Notes under the pieces: generated by a model
The model's database searches: none
Seen by the model: only the letters and a program-made list of their open reading frames with translations
What the model was told of the DNA's origin: nothing
Shown: one piece after another, positions 7,973 through 17,222 of the stretch
How the letters are laid out: the number at the start of each line of letters is the position of its first letter
How positions within the stretch are numbered: the stretch's first letter is position 1
Origin: Deltaproteobacteria bacterium Ga0077550
GTDB taxonomy: Bacteria > Myxococcota_A > Polyangia > Nannocystales > Nannocystaceae
Assembly: GCA_001464385.1 (NCBI GenBank)
Contig: LNFB01000109.1
Span: forward strand, 1 to 59,059
Reading direction: 5' to 3'
DNA length: 59,059 nt
Made by a program: the position numbers and the translations under genes

Positions 7973-10900
7973 CGCCGCGGGGCCGCGCGCTGTTCTTCGA
8001 GCTGCTGGATCGGCCGCCGGCCGAGCGCGACGCCGAGCTCGATCGCCGCTGCGTCGGCGAACCTGCGCTGCGGGCCGAGGTCGCCGCGCTGCTCGCCGCG
8101 GACGCGGACGCCGACGGCTTCCTCGAGCCACCCGCGCTGGGCCTGGGCGCCGATGACGAGCTCGCCGGTCGGTGGCTCGAGGGCCATCGCGTCGGTCAGT
8201 ATGTCGTCGGCCGTCGCATCGGGATGGGCGGCATGGGCACGGTGTACGTCGCCGAGCAGGCCCACCCGCGACGTCGCGTCGCGCTGAAGCTGCTGCGCAC
8301 GGGGCTGGTGACCCGCGAGCTGCGGCGCCGGTTCGAGCGCGAGGTCGAGATCCTCGGGCAGTTGCAGCACCCCGGCATCGCCAGCATCTACGAGGCGGGC
8401 ACGCACGACAGCGAGCTCGGGCCGATCCCGTTCTTCGCGCTGGAGTACATCCCGGAGGCGTGCACGATCACGCAGTTTGCCGACCGCGAGCGCCTCGACG
8501 TGCGGGCGCGGGTCGAGCTGTTCGCCCGGGTGTGCGACGCGGTGGCGTACGCCCATGCCGCGGGCGTGGTGCACCGCGATCTCAAGCCGAGCAACATGCT
8601 CGTGGGCCGTGACGGCGCGCCGCGGTTGATCGACTTCGGCGTCGCGCGGTGGATCGACGACGCCGATCGTCAGGCCAGCATGGGCACCCACGCCGGCGAG
8701 TTCCTCGGCACGCTGCACTACATGAGCCCCGAGCAGTTCGACGGGCCCGCGGCTGCCGTCGGGCCCACCGGTGACGTGCACGCCCTCGGCGTGGTGCTCT
8801 ACGAGCTCGTCACGGGCGCGCTGCCCTTCCCCGTGCAGGGCGTGGGCGCGGGGCGGGTCGCCGAGCTCATCCGCACCCACTCGCCGAGCCCGCCGACCCA
8901 GGGTGGTCCGCGGTGGCGCGAGCTCGACGCGATCGTGTTGATGGCCCTCGCCAAGTCGCCGGCGCGTCGCTACCCGAGCGCGACCGAGATGGCCGCGGAG
9001 CTGCGGCGCGCGCTGGTGGGCGAGCCGGTCCGCGCCTCGCGATCCCTGCGCGAGCACCAGCTGCGCCGCGCGGCGTGGCAGGCCCGGCGCGCGCTGCCGT
9101 GGGTCGCCGCTGCGGGCGTCGCCGCGCTGGGCGTCGTGGCGCTGCGCCCCGCGGCCGAGCCGGTGCCCGTCGACGCTGCCCCGGTCGCGGCGGCGGCGGT
9201 CGTCGACGACAGCTACCTGCACCGCATCGCGGTGGCCGAGCGCGCGCTGGCGGCCCACGACCTGGCGCGGGCCAAGGCGGCGCTCGGGTCCTGCGACGTC
9301 GCCGACCGCAACTGGGAGTGGCACCGCATGCTCGCGCTGGTCGATCGCAGCGCGCAGGTGATGCCGTTGGGCGCCCCCGCCAACGCGCTCGTGCACGACG
9401 TCGATCGCGGCCTGCTCGTCGCGTTGACCGCCGACGGTGCGCTGCACGGCTGGCGGGTAGCGCAGGGCGGGCCGATCCCCCGCTTCGCCCCGGCGTGGCG
9501 CGTGAGCGTCGCCGACGAGATCGGCGCGCTGCTGCTCGATCCGGCGCTCGGCCTGCTGTACGTCGCGGGCGACGGCGGGCTCGTGCACGCGCGCGGCGTC
9601 GAGGACGGCGCCGACCTCGGGGACTTCGCGGCGGGCGAGCCGACGATCTGGGGCCTCGGCCTCGCCGACGGACAGCTCGTGCTCTCGCGCCGCGACGGCA
9701 CGCTCGAGCGGTGGTCCCGGGATCCCGCCGCGCCGTCGACGACCCCCGCCGCCGAGGCGTGGACCCGCGTGATGCAGCACCGCGGCGCGCAGAAGCTCGG
9801 CACGCTCGCGGTCGGTGACGACGAGGTCTATGCCGCGCGCGAGCTGACCGGCGTCACCGTGCACGCGCTCGCCGACGGCCGGCACCTGCGCGACCTCCCG
9901 GGGACCGAGGGCGTCGAGGCGATCCTCGTCGAGGCCGACACGATCTACAGCGCCGGCTGGGACCGGCGGATCAGCGCCTACGCCCGGGACCGCGGCGCCC
10001 TCGAGCGGGCGTTCGCCCCGCAGGACGACGGGATCGTCGACCTGCTGCGCGTCGATGGATCGACGCTCGTGTCCGCGGGACGCGACGGCGCGATCGTGCT
10101 GTGGGACGTCGAGTCCGGCGAGCCGCGCGAGACCCTGCGCGGCCATGACTTCGGCGTCGACGCAATCGCCCTCGATCCGTCGCGGCGGTGGCTCGCGTCG
10201 GTCAGCCTCGACGGGACGATGCGGACCTGGGATCTGCAGCGGCCGTCCACCGAGGCGACGCTCAGCGCCGCCGCGGCCGGGGCCCCGGAGGCGGCGCACG
10301 ACAAGATCCAGGCGCTCGCGTTCACCGATGGCGGCGCGGTGCTCGTCAGCGTCGGTGGCCCGCAGTGGGGCAACGCGGATCGCGACGCGGTCGTGGCGTG
10401 GTCGACCGCGGACGGTCGCATCCTCGCGACCGCGCTGGATCACCACGCGACCATCGACGCCGTGGCGGTCGACGACGGCGGGTCGATCGTCGCGACCGCG
10501 AGCCGCGACGGCGAGCTGGTGCTGCGCGATCGCACCGACCTGCGACCGCACGCCCGCATCGCCGCGCACGGCGGACCGATCCGCGGTCTGGCCTTCGACC
10601 CCAGCGGCGCGCGCCTGGTCAGCGCGGGCGACGACGGCACGCTGGCGATCTGGACCGTCTCCGACGCCGGGCCCGAGCCGCGGTTGTCGCTGGCGTCGCG
10701 CGTGGCGATCGGGCTGGGCGCCCTCGAGGACGTGGTGTGGACCGAGCACGGCATCACGGTCGCGGGCGCCGGCGGCCTCGCGCGGGTCCGCGGCGACGAT
10801 CTCGATCCTGTGCGCGTGGTCGCCAGCACCACCGCGCGCGTGCTCGCGGTGGCGGCCCTGCCCGGCGATCGACTGGTGGCGGGCGGCGACGACGGGACGC

Positions 10901-11193
10901 TCGCGCTGGTGGACGGCGCCACGGGGACGACGCTGTGGAGCACGCCGACCTTCGGTCGGGCGATCACGGATCTCGCGGTGTCACCCGATGGCACGCGCGT
11001 GGTATCGGCGAGCCAGGACTACCGCGTGCGCCTGCACGACGCGGCGACCGGCGATCACGTGTACACCGTCGGCGCGCACGAGTCGGTCGCGACCTCGGTC
11101 GCGTTCGCCCCCGACGGTGCCACCATCGCCTCGGGCGGCTACGATCGCCGCGCGCGGCTGTGGCGGGCCCCGAGCGCGCGGCTACGGCGGTAG
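7960..11193 (+). CDS. Membrane Ser/Thr protein kinase with WD40 sensor domain
   Basis: 1077 residues from GTG at 7960, inside the sigma factor gene. Residues 1-60 (LTPRGRALFFELLDRPPAER and so on) are the short N-terminal module usual in kinases paired with this sigma group. The kinase domain has the glycine loop GMGGMGTVY (88-96), ATP lysine K110, catalytic HRDLKPSN (205-212) and DFG (225-227), so it should be active. A single membrane segment lies near residue 380 (LPWVAAAGVAALGVVAL). The outer half consists of WD40-type repeats, for example LAFDPSGARLVSAGDDGTLA and VAFAPDGATIASGGYD. The arrangement suggests a sensor outside the membrane and a cytoplasmic kinase that may act on the sigma factor or its targets; this is inference. 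Confidence 0.92.
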   Translation: MPELTPRGRALFFELLDRPPAERDAELDRRCVGEPALRAEVAALLAADADADGFLEPPALGLGADDELAGRWLEGHRVGQYVVGRRIGMGGMGTVYVAEQAHPRRRVALKLLRTGLVTRELRRRFEREVEILGQLQHPGIASIYEAGTHDSELGPIPFFALEYIPEACTITQFADRERLDVRARVELFARVCDAVAYAHAAGVVHRDLKPSNMLVGRDGAPRLIDFGVARWIDDADRQASMGTHAGEFLGTLHYMSPEQFDGPAAAVGPTGDVHALGVVLYELVTGALPFPVQGVGAGRVAELIRTHSPSPPTQGGPRWRELDAIVLMALAKSPARRYPSATEMAAELRRALVGEPVRASRSLREHQLRRAAWQARRALPWVAAAGVAALGVVALRPAAEPVPVDAAPVAAAAVVDDSYLHRIAVAERALAAHDLARAKAALGSCDVADRNWEWHRMLALVDRSAQVMPLGAPANALVHDVDRGLLVALTADGALHGWRVAQGGPIPRFAPAWRVSVADEIGALLLDPALGLLYVAGDGGLVHARGVEDGADLGDFAAGEPTIWGLGLADGQLVLSRRDGTLERWSRDPAAPSTTPAAEAWTRVMQHRGAQKLGTLAVGDDEVYAARELTGVTVHALADGRHLRDLPGTEGVEAILVEADTIYSAGWDRRISAYARDRGALERAFAPQDDGIVDLLRVDGSTLVSAGRDGAIVLWDVESGEPRETLRGHDFGVDAIALDPSRRWLASVSLDGTMRTWDLQRPSTEATLSAAAAGAPEAAHDKIQALAFTDGGAVLVSVGGPQWGNADRDAVVAWSTADGRILATALDHHATIDAVAVDDGGSIVATASRDGELVLRDRTDLRPHARIAAHGGPIRGLAFDPSGARLVSAGDDGTLAIWTVSDAGPEPRLSLASRVAIGLGALEDVVWTEHGITVAGAGGLARVRGDDLDPVRVVASTTARVLAVAALPGDRLVAGGDDGTLALVDGATGTTLWSTPTFGRAITDLAVSPDGTRVVSASQDYRVRLHDAATGDHVYTVGAHESVATSVAFAPDGATIASGGYDRRARLWRAPSARLRR

Positions 11194-12142
11194 CGTCACG
11201 TCGTCGGGGCCACCGGCCGCGGCCGGTCGTCCACTCGACCCACGGCATGATCGGCTCCGGCGGCGCGGCGCGGCGGCACAGCACGTCGTCGACGACCGGC
11301 GCGAAGCGATCGACGATCGTCCGCGCGAACGCGGCACCCGACGCGGCGTTGGCCCACGCGGGCTCGCTGGTGTAGCCGGGGAACGGGCGCAGCGCGGCCC
11401 AGCCGAGGGCGTGGGCCCCGAACGCGAGCTGGCGGGCGAGGTCGCGGCGACCCACGGTGCGCGCGGCCCGGGCGGCGCGCGCGAGGCCGACGTCGGGCAC
11501 CACGGGCGGGCACGGCGGGAGCGCGCGGTGGATCGCCGAGACGGTGTGCGGCGCCCAGTGCAGCGCGAGCGAGGTCTCGAAGAACCCGGCGTGGAAGTCG
11601 AACGCGAGGTCGCGGGCCAGTCGCTCGCGGGCCGCCGCGTCGGCGATCGGTGCGAAGGCGTCGGCGTAGGGCGCCGCGTCGGTGAACGCGAGCATCTCGT
11701 GGAGCAGCAGGTGGAACGGGGCGATCGCGGCGACGCCGTGCTCGCGCAGCCAGTCGACCCCGGCCTGCAGCGCGACGTTGTGCAGCGGCGCGCCGTGGAA
11801 GGTGACGAGGACGACGGCCCGCGCGCCGAGCTCGTGCAGCGCGCGACAGCTCTCGAGGACCGCGTCGCGCACCATCGCGAACGGCACCGGTCGCGAGCCC
11901 GGACCGGCGCACGGGTCGACGCCGAGCTCGAGGTGATCGGCGTGCACGATCGGCCAGCCGTGGAGCGCAGCCGCCCGCGCGCCGAGCTCCGCGACGAGGC
12001 CGAGCGACAGCACGCGATCGTTGTGCAGCGACAGGTGCGGCCCGTGGTACTCGACCGGGTTCACGCACAGGTACACCGGGGTGCCGCGCTGCAGCAGCGC
12101 GCGGGCCTCGTGGTGGGGGAGATCGAGCAGCGCGATCGTCAC
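10964..12142 (-). CDS. Creatininase-family amidohydrolase-like protein
   Basis: 392 residues from GTG at 12142. The core matches the creatininase family: NPVEYHGPHLSLHNDRVLS, then HADHLELGVD, then VLVTFHGAPLHNVALQ. Family enzymes bind two metals with such Glu, His and Asp residues and hydrolyse cyclic amides such as creatinine. The core ends around PIMPWVEW (about residue 305). The last 80 residues are Arg/Pro-rich and lie antisense to the end of the kinase gene, overlapping it by 230 bases, so they may not be genuine. A one-base shift near 11200-11230 would bring in a stop at 11196-11198, which would be a natural end. Substrate unknown. Confidence 0.8.
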   Translation of the reverse strand: MTIALLDLPHHEARALLQRGTPVYLCVNPVEYHGPHLSLHNDRVLSLGLVAELGARAAALHGWPIVHADHLELGVDPCAGPGSRPVPFAMVRDAVLESCRALHELGARAVVLVTFHGAPLHNVALQAGVDWLREHGVAAIAPFHLLLHEMLAFTDAAPYADAFAPIADAAARERLARDLAFDFHAGFFETSLALHWAPHTVSAIHRALPPCPPVVPDVGLARAARAARTVGRRDLARQLAFGAHALGWAALRPFPGYTSEPAWANAASGAAFARTIVDRFAPVVDDVLCRRAAPPEPIMPWVEWTTGRGRWPRRRDATAVAARSGPATAARGDRSRPRRWWHRRGRTRPRSRPTRARRRCTRDRRSPRRAGARGSPGSPIPRACHRVTPRDP

Positions 12143-12335
12143 CCGTCGATGATGGGCCTAGGCGGCGTCCGGCGTCAGCCGCGACCGAATGATCGCGCGG
12201 CGCGGCCAGCTCGCGCCGCGTCGTGCCGGTTGGGTGCGCGACGCTACGCGGACGACACGCGCGCGCGGGGAAACCCCGTCGCGACCGCGGTGGTTCGCCC
12301 TTGCGCCGGGGGCATCGCCGCGAAACCATCGCGGG

Positions 12336-13184
12336 ATGCTGCGCCGCGCCCCGATGACCGTCGTGCTCGCGGTGCTGACCTCTTGCAGCGAGGCGTCGCC
12401 GCCCGCCGACGGCGACGAGACGATCGGCGCCGGAATCTCCCAGGGCGATCCCACGGGCTCGGACTCGGGTGGCATCGAGCTGCCGCCGGGCGAGGACGGC
12501 CCGCGGTTCGACATCGGCGCGACCGCTGGCGCCGACACGCCGCCGGTCGACACGGCGGGCGAGAACTGCGACGGCCTCGTCGCGACGATCCGCGACTTCC
12601 AGGCCGCGCACCCCGACTTCGAGGACTACGCCGGCGACGTCGCGTCCACCGGTCTCGTGCTGCCGACGCTCGGGCCCGACAACACGCCGGTGTTCGACCC
12701 GGCGTACGCCGGCGCGCCGATGATCACGGACGCCGCGAGCTTCGCGGATTGGTACCACGATGTCCCCGGCGTCAACATGGCGTTCCCGATCGACCTGGGC
12801 CTCATGGAGGACACCCCGGGGATGTTCGTCTACGACAACATGGCGTTCTTCCCGATCGACGGCCAGGGCTTCGGCGACGAGGGCAACCCACACAACTTCC
12901 ACTTCACGACCGAGGTCCACACCAGCTTCACCTACGAGGGTGGCGAGGTCTTCACGTTCCGCGGCGACGACGATCTGTGGATGTTCGTCGGCGGGACCCT
13001 GGCGATCGACCTCGGCGGCCTGCACCCCGCGCTCGAGGCCTCGGTGCAGATGGACAGCCTCGGGCTCACGGTCGGCGAGACCTACCCGATGGACATCTTC
13101 CACGCCGAGCGGCACACGAACGAGTCGAACTTCCGCATCGTGACGACGATCGACTGCTTCGTGACGCCGCCGCCGCCCGGCTGA
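12336..13184 (+). CDS. Fibro-slime domain lipoprotein
   Basis: 282 residues from ATG at 12336, with a lipoprotein signal (TVVLAVLTSC, lipobox Cys about residue 18) and an acidic Gly/Asp/Ser linker. The C-terminal 190 residues match the fibro-slime family: FDFTTEV-like NFHFTTEVHTSFTYEGGEVF, DDDLWMFVGGTLAIDLGG, then VGETYPMDIFHAERHTNESN and FRI. These correspond to the family signature 'DDDvWVFI.G.L.iDlGG.H...L....L....G..Y.ldvF.aERht..SnF.i'. The fold is related to PA14-type sugar-binding beta-barrels. Named from Dictyostelium slime-sheath and Fibrobacter adhesion proteins, the domain suggests a surface adhesin. A -10-like ACCATC lies six bases upstream of the ATG. Confidence 0.9.
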   Translation: MLRRAPMTVVLAVLTSCSEASPPADGDETIGAGISQGDPTGSDSGGIELPPGEDGPRFDIGATAGADTPPVDTAGENCDGLVATIRDFQAAHPDFEDYAGDVASTGLVLPTLGPDNTPVFDPAYAGAPMITDAASFADWYHDVPGVNMAFPIDLGLMEDTPGMFVYDNMAFFPIDGQGFGDEGNPHNFHFTTEVHTSFTYEGGEVFTFRGDDDLWMFVGGTLAIDLGGLHPALEASVQMDSLGLTVGETYPMDIFHAERHTNESNFRIVTTIDCFVTPPPPG

Positions 13185-13206
13185 TCCGGCGTACCATCGC
13201 GGGACC

Positions 13207-13524
13207 TTGGCGCCGCGCACGATTCCCCGGGGCAACCTCGCCGATGTCGACGTCCCGGACCGGGGCGAGCGCTTCACCGTGCTGGCGCGGCTCGGCGGCA
13301 CGAGCATCGAGCACATCACGAGCTCCGCCACGCCGGACGCCACGCCCTACGATCAGGATCACGACGAGTGGGTCCTGCTGTGCGAAGGCACGGCCGTGCT
13401 CGAGATCGCGGGCGAGCGCGCGGAGCTGGTCGCGGGCGACTGGCTGGTGTTGCCGGCGCACACGCCCCATCGCGTGCTCGCGGCGAGCCCTGGCGCGCGG
13501 TGGATCGCCGTGCACGTCGGCTGA
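13207..13524 (+). CDS. Small single-domain cupin protein
   Basis: 105 residues beginning at a TTG. The sequence has the two cupin motifs: DHDEWVLLCEGTAVLEI (first, with the conserved Gly-rich turn and acidic residue) and GDWLVLPAHTPHRVLAASPG (second, with the metal His of 'P..tPH.V'). Motif one lacks the second His usually seen in HxH, having DHDEW, so metal binding would use His, Glu and His. Small cupins of this kind are often annotated as phosphoribosylaminoimidazole-like or sensor proteins, without a known substrate. TACCAT nine bases upstream of the TTG looks like a -10 element, implying a nearly leaderless message. Its stop directly abuts the stop of the convergent gene at 13525. Confidence 0.8.
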   Translation: MAPRTIPRGNLADVDVPDRGERFTVLARLGGTSIEHITSSATPDATPYDQDHDEWVLLCEGTAVLEIAGERAELVAGDWLVLPAHTPHRVLAASPGARWIAVHVG

Positions 13525-14037
13525 CTAGTCCATCCCGAGATCGGCGTTGGTCGGCGCGCCGCAGGCGAGCCACTCGCCGAGCAGCGCCCGCTGGTCGTCC
13601 GCGGGCGCGCCGACCGGCGGCATCGTCTGGTTCTGATCGGCCGCGCGGGCCCAGATCCGCTCGGCCTGCGCGCGCACGAGCTCGACGGTCTCGAAGTTGA
13701 TCGCGATGGGGGCGAGCTGACGCATGTCGGCCGGCAGCGCGCTGTGGTGGCACGTGGTGCAGTACGACAGCACGTAGCCGCCGCCGAAGTTCTCCCACGT
13801 CAAGGCCGAGTCGGGCGGGCACGGCCGCTCGTCGAAGCTGGGGTAGCTCGCCTCGCCGGTGGTCCCGGCGTCGTCGCTCGATCCACCGTCGCTCGTCGTA
13901 TCGGTGTCGTCGCTCGATGCTCCGGCTCCGGTCGACCCCTCGCTCGACCCTTCCGCGTCGCCGTCGCCGTCGCCGCCGTCGCGGCACGCGGCGCCGAGCA
14001 GCGCCGCGACCAGCAGACACTCACGCGCCGAGGGCAT
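13525..14037 (-). CDS. Lipoprotein with a c-type haem motif, last gene of the DUF1549/DUF1501 operon
   Basis: 170 residues with a lipoprotein signal (LLVAALLGAAC, Cys about residue 18), then a 45-residue Gly/Asp/Ser/Thr linker. The folded part contains CTTCHH, a CxxCH haem c attachment site, and MPPVGAPADDQRALLGEW, with the Met-Pro-Pro and C-terminal helix of small cytochrome c domains (Met as sixth ligand). It starts inside the end of the upstream DUF1501 gene (17-base overlap), so translation is probably coupled. Together with the DUF1501 and DUF1549 genes it should form a periplasmic or outer-membrane redox or cell-surface complex. Exact role unknown. Confidence 0.85.
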   Translation of the reverse strand: MPSARECLLVAALLGAACRDGGDGDGDAEGSSEGSTGAGASSDDTDTTSDGGSSDDAGTTGEASYPSFDERPCPPDSALTWENFGGGYVLSYCTTCHHSALPADMRQLAPIAINFETVELVRAQAERIWARAADQNQTMPPVGAPADDQRALLGEWLACGAPTNADLGMD

Positions 14038-15289
14038 GGAACGGCTCCGCGTTGGGCAGGTGGTCCTCGGGATCGACGCCGAGCGCCGCGAGCAGGCCCG
14101 CGGCGAAGTTGCCGTACTGTAGCTGCACGCCGGACTCGGCGCTCGCCCCCGTGTCGAGGTCCATCGGCCGCGCGGCGAGGGCGTCGGTCGTCCCGCCGAG
14201 CACGCGGCCGCCGGGTAGCCCGCCGCCGAGCACGAGCGCCGAGGTCACCGGCCAGTGGTCCTTGCCGCCGCCGGCGTTGAGCTTCGGCGTGCGGCCCATC
14301 TCGGAGACCACCGCGACCACCGTCTCGTCGAGCAGCGAGCCGCCGCCGTGCTTGCCGGGCCGGCCGTCGAGGCCCGCGAGGAGCTGCGCGAGGCCGCCGA
14401 ACAGCAGCTCGTGCTGCACGATCTGCATGCTGTTGTCGGTGTGCGTGTCGAAGCTGCCGGTCTCGATCTGCACCGCCCACGACAGCTCGCGATCGAGGGC
14501 GTCGACGGCGAGGTCGGCCTGCACGCCGAGGTCGCGGGTGAACTCGAGACCGCCCACCGGCCCGATGCTCCGCAGCACGTCGCCGCGATCGAGGCTGGCG
14601 ATGAAGGCCTCGATGCGGCTGCGGTTCTCGCCCGCCAGGCCCCGCGCGGCGCGGACCCGCTCGGCCCGCGCCGCGACGTGGGCGCGGACGAGGGCCTGCT
14701 CGTCGCCGTCGAGCAGCACCGGCGCGGCGACGCCGTCCGCCGGGTAGCCGTACTGCAGATCGACGAGCGTGCCGAGCTGGTTGGCCGTGCCCGCGCGCGA
14801 CGAGATCGACGCGTAGGGCCCGGCGTAGGAGGTCTGGCCCAGGACGAAGTACGGCACCGGCCGCTCGGCGCCGTGGACGAACGCCGCGATGGCGCCGACG
14901 TCGGGGTTGGTGTCGCTCTGGGTGCCGGTCAGCAGGCGCTTGCTGCAATCGGCGTGGACGAGCGACTGCACCTGCAGCCCGTTGACGACGGTGCAGCGAT
15001 CGGCCCACGCGTCGAAGAAGGCGCGCGTCGCCGGGCGCGAGGGATCGTCGAAGAACTGCACGCCGCCGACCTCGACGATGTCGCCGGTGGGTGCGTCGAT
15101 GCTCGCGAGGCCGGGCTTGGGATCGAACACGTAGGTGGTGTCCCAGCCACCGTAGGCGACCACGAGCACGAGGTTCTTCGCCGCCCCGACCTCGGCGCGC
15201 GCGCGCGGCAGGCCCAGGGCGCCGAGGCCGACGGTCGCGGCCGCGGCCCCGAGGAAACTACGTCGTCGTAGGGTTCGCATCGTTCGCAT
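14021..15289 (-). CDS. DUF1501 family protein with Tat signal
   Basis: 422 residues. The N-terminus RRRSFLGAAAATVGLGALGL is a twin-arginine signal with hydrophobic core. The mature part fits the DUF1501 family: VLVVAYGGWDTTYVFDPKPG, then ETGSFDTHTDNSMQIVQHEL, then VSEMGRTPKLNAGGGKDHWP, which corresponds to the conserved 'S.f.RTpk.N..GG.DHw' sulfatase-like motif with metal ligands Asp and His. DUF1501 proteins are alkaline-phosphatase-superfamily relatives without a proven reaction. They are usually encoded beside DUF1549, DUF1553 or DUF1800-type proteins, as here, with the upstream partner ending 52 bases before this start. Confidence 0.9.
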   Translation of the reverse strand: MRTMRTLRRRSFLGAAAATVGLGALGLPRARAEVGAAKNLVLVVAYGGWDTTYVFDPKPGLASIDAPTGDIVEVGGVQFFDDPSRPATRAFFDAWADRCTVVNGLQVQSLVHADCSKRLLTGTQSDTNPDVGAIAAFVHGAERPVPYFVLGQTSYAGPYASISSRAGTANQLGTLVDLQYGYPADGVAAPVLLDGDEQALVRAHVAARAERVRAARGLAGENRSRIEAFIASLDRGDVLRSIGPVGGLEFTRDLGVQADLAVDALDRELSWAVQIETGSFDTHTDNSMQIVQHELLFGGLAQLLAGLDGRPGKHGGGSLLDETVVAVVSEMGRTPKLNAGGGKDHWPVTSALVLGGGLPGGRVLGGTTDALAARPMDLDTGASAESGVQLQYGNFAAGLLAALGVDPEDHLPNAEPFHALGA

Positions 15290-15341
15290 GGGGGGATCCT
15301 TCGGCGGGCGAGAGCGGACGTCAGTCAGTCGCGAGCGATCA

Positions 15342-17222
15342 TCAGTAGTACGCGATGCGCAGGTCCTGCAGCATCGCGGTGAGGGTGACCGTCCAGGCGC
15401 GGACCGGATCGCCGCCGTGGGCGAGCGCGCCGGACCACAGCGCCCAGCCGTCGTCGGCGTCGGCGCCCTCGGGCTCGATGCGCGCGCCGTACAGTCGTCG
15501 GTGGAGCGCGACGAGCTGGTCGCGGATCGCCGCCTCGTCGGTGGTGGTCGCCTCGACGTGTCCGAGCAGTCGACGTGATCCCGGCGCCGCGGCGAAGTCG
15601 GCCTCGACGACGAAGCTCGCCGCGAGCTGGGCGAGCGCGCGCAGCACCAGCGAGGTGCTCGCGCTGTAGGTGTGCGACGGCCGCGTCACGTAGATCGCGT
15701 CGAGGCCGCCCGCGAGCACCGCGTAGCCGAGGAACGAGTCGTCCATCAGGTCGACGTGGCCGAGGCCGTACGGCAGATCGACGGGGTCGACGACGCCGAG
15801 GTCGGTCCGCCACCGGAAGCCGGTGAGATCCTCGAACAGCTGCCCGAGCTGGACCGGCCGGGCCTTCTTCACGCCGACGACGTCGTCGTCGGGTGCCAGC
15901 GCCGCGGGATCGTCGTCCTCGCCGATCACCACGTGCGACGCGGCGAAGCGCTCGTCGAGCACGATCGCCTTCGCGAGCGCCTTGGCGTCCATCCCCGAGT
16001 CGAGCAGCACCGACTGGAACTCGGCCTCGAGCGCCTGGGGCACCGCGCTCGGATCGATCTGGTGGAAGTACGCGACGAAGCGTCGCGCCGCGCAGGCCGA
16101 GAAGCGCGGGTCGTCGGCGATCAGCCGGCCGAGCGCGGGCAGATCGTCGCCCGGGGCGCCGAAGAACCCCCGATCGCGCATCGGCACGCCGAGGAGCTCG
16201 GTGAAGATCCCGGGGTAGTAGGTCGGCAGCGGATAGGTCTGGTCGTCCTCGTCGAGCGCGACCTCGACGACCTCGGCGGGGAGGAACTGCGGGAAGTAGT
16301 CCTGGAAGAAGCTCGCGAGTGGATCGAGGCCCTGGTGGCAGCTCGCGCAGGCTTGGTTCTGCGACACCGCGTGGGCCACCGCCTCGGGATCCGAGAGGTC
16401 GATGTCGGAGTCGAGCTCGATGTCGCGATCGGCGAAGTCGTAGCAGAGCAGCGCCCGCGAGATCGCGTTGGCGCGGCCGCGGTTGGCGTTCGACGGCGTG
16501 CTCCCGTGGCGCTGCACCAGCCACGAGTCCGACAGGATCCCCGCGTTGCCGCGGCCGTCGTCCCACTGGGTCTCGGTCCACTCGCCCGCGTCCCCGCCCG
16601 GCAGCCCCCACACCGCCGCGACCTGGTCGTCGGCGACGGTGTACTCCGCGGTGACGATCTCGTCGTAGGGCCGATCGTTCATCACCACGTGCTCGATGAG
16701 CCGCAGCGGCGCCTCGGTCACCGCGCGGTTGAGCGCGTAGATGTCGTGGCCCGCCGCGGGGCCGAGCGGCGGGAAGCCGGCGGGGTACACGAAGTAGTCG
16801 ACGAGGACCAAGAGCGCCTCGTTGTGGAGGTCGCGGATCGTCTCGCCGAAGCGCGGGTCGTCGAGGTACGCGTCGACGATCGCGTCGAGGGCCGCGGGGT
16901 CGGCCTCGACCGCGTCGAGCTCCTCGAGCGCGGGTCGACGGCCCCGCAGCGCCATCGAGATCCGCACCAGGCGATCGGTGGCGGACAGCGGCGCGATCTC
17001 GACGCCGTCGGGGTCGCCGGTCCCGCCCGAGGTGTCGGCCGTGTCGTCGGCGCCCCCCTCGGAGCCCGCCGCTGTGCCCCCGTCGGGGTCCGCGTCGGCC
17101 GCCCCATCGCGGCACGCCGGCAGCGCGGCGATGCACGCAGCGGCGAGGCCGAGCCGTGTGGTGGCGAGGCCGAGCCGCCGCGCGGCGATCGAGACCCCCT
17201 GGGTTCGCTTCGTCCTGCGCAT
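15342..17222 (-). CDS. DUF1549-type lipoprotein with cytochrome c motif, first gene of operon
   Basis: 626 residues from ATG at 17222. An N-terminal signal ends with a lipobox (ACIAALPAC), followed by an Asp/Gly/Ser/Thr linker. DRLVRISMALRGRRPALEEL, then AALDAIVDAYLDDPRFGETI matches the opening of DUF1549-type domains ('RrL.ldL.GlpPt..E...f..d...yer.Vd.LL.sp.yge'). Further on are ACASCHQGLDPLASFF, a haem-binding CxxCH in the DUF1588/DUF1592-like context, and SACAARRFVAYFHQI. Such proteins pair with DUF1501 partners in planctomycetes and myxobacteria. The product is predicted to be a large envelope cytochrome-like protein, reaction unknown. The divergent kinase gene begins 187 bases away. Confidence 0.88.
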   Translation of the reverse strand: MRRTKRTQGVSIAARRLGLATTRLGLAAACIAALPACRDGAADADPDGGTAAGSEGGADDTADTSGGTGDPDGVEIAPLSATDRLVRISMALRGRRPALEELDAVEADPAALDAIVDAYLDDPRFGETIRDLHNEALLVLVDYFVYPAGFPPLGPAAGHDIYALNRAVTEAPLRLIEHVVMNDRPYDEIVTAEYTVADDQVAAVWGLPGGDAGEWTETQWDDGRGNAGILSDSWLVQRHGSTPSNANRGRANAISRALLCYDFADRDIELDSDIDLSDPEAVAHAVSQNQACASCHQGLDPLASFFQDYFPQFLPAEVVEVALDEDDQTYPLPTYYPGIFTELLGVPMRDRGFFGAPGDDLPALGRLIADDPRFSACAARRFVAYFHQIDPSAVPQALEAEFQSVLLDSGMDAKALAKAIVLDERFAASHVVIGEDDDPAALAPDDDVVGVKKARPVQLGQLFEDLTGFRWRTDLGVVDPVDLPYGLGHVDLMDDSFLGYAVLAGGLDAIYVTRPSHTYSASTSLVLRALAQLAASFVVEADFAAAPGSRRLLGHVEATTTDEAAIRDQLVALHRRLYGARIEPEGADADDGWALWSGALAHGGDPVRAWTVTLTAMLQDLRIAYY

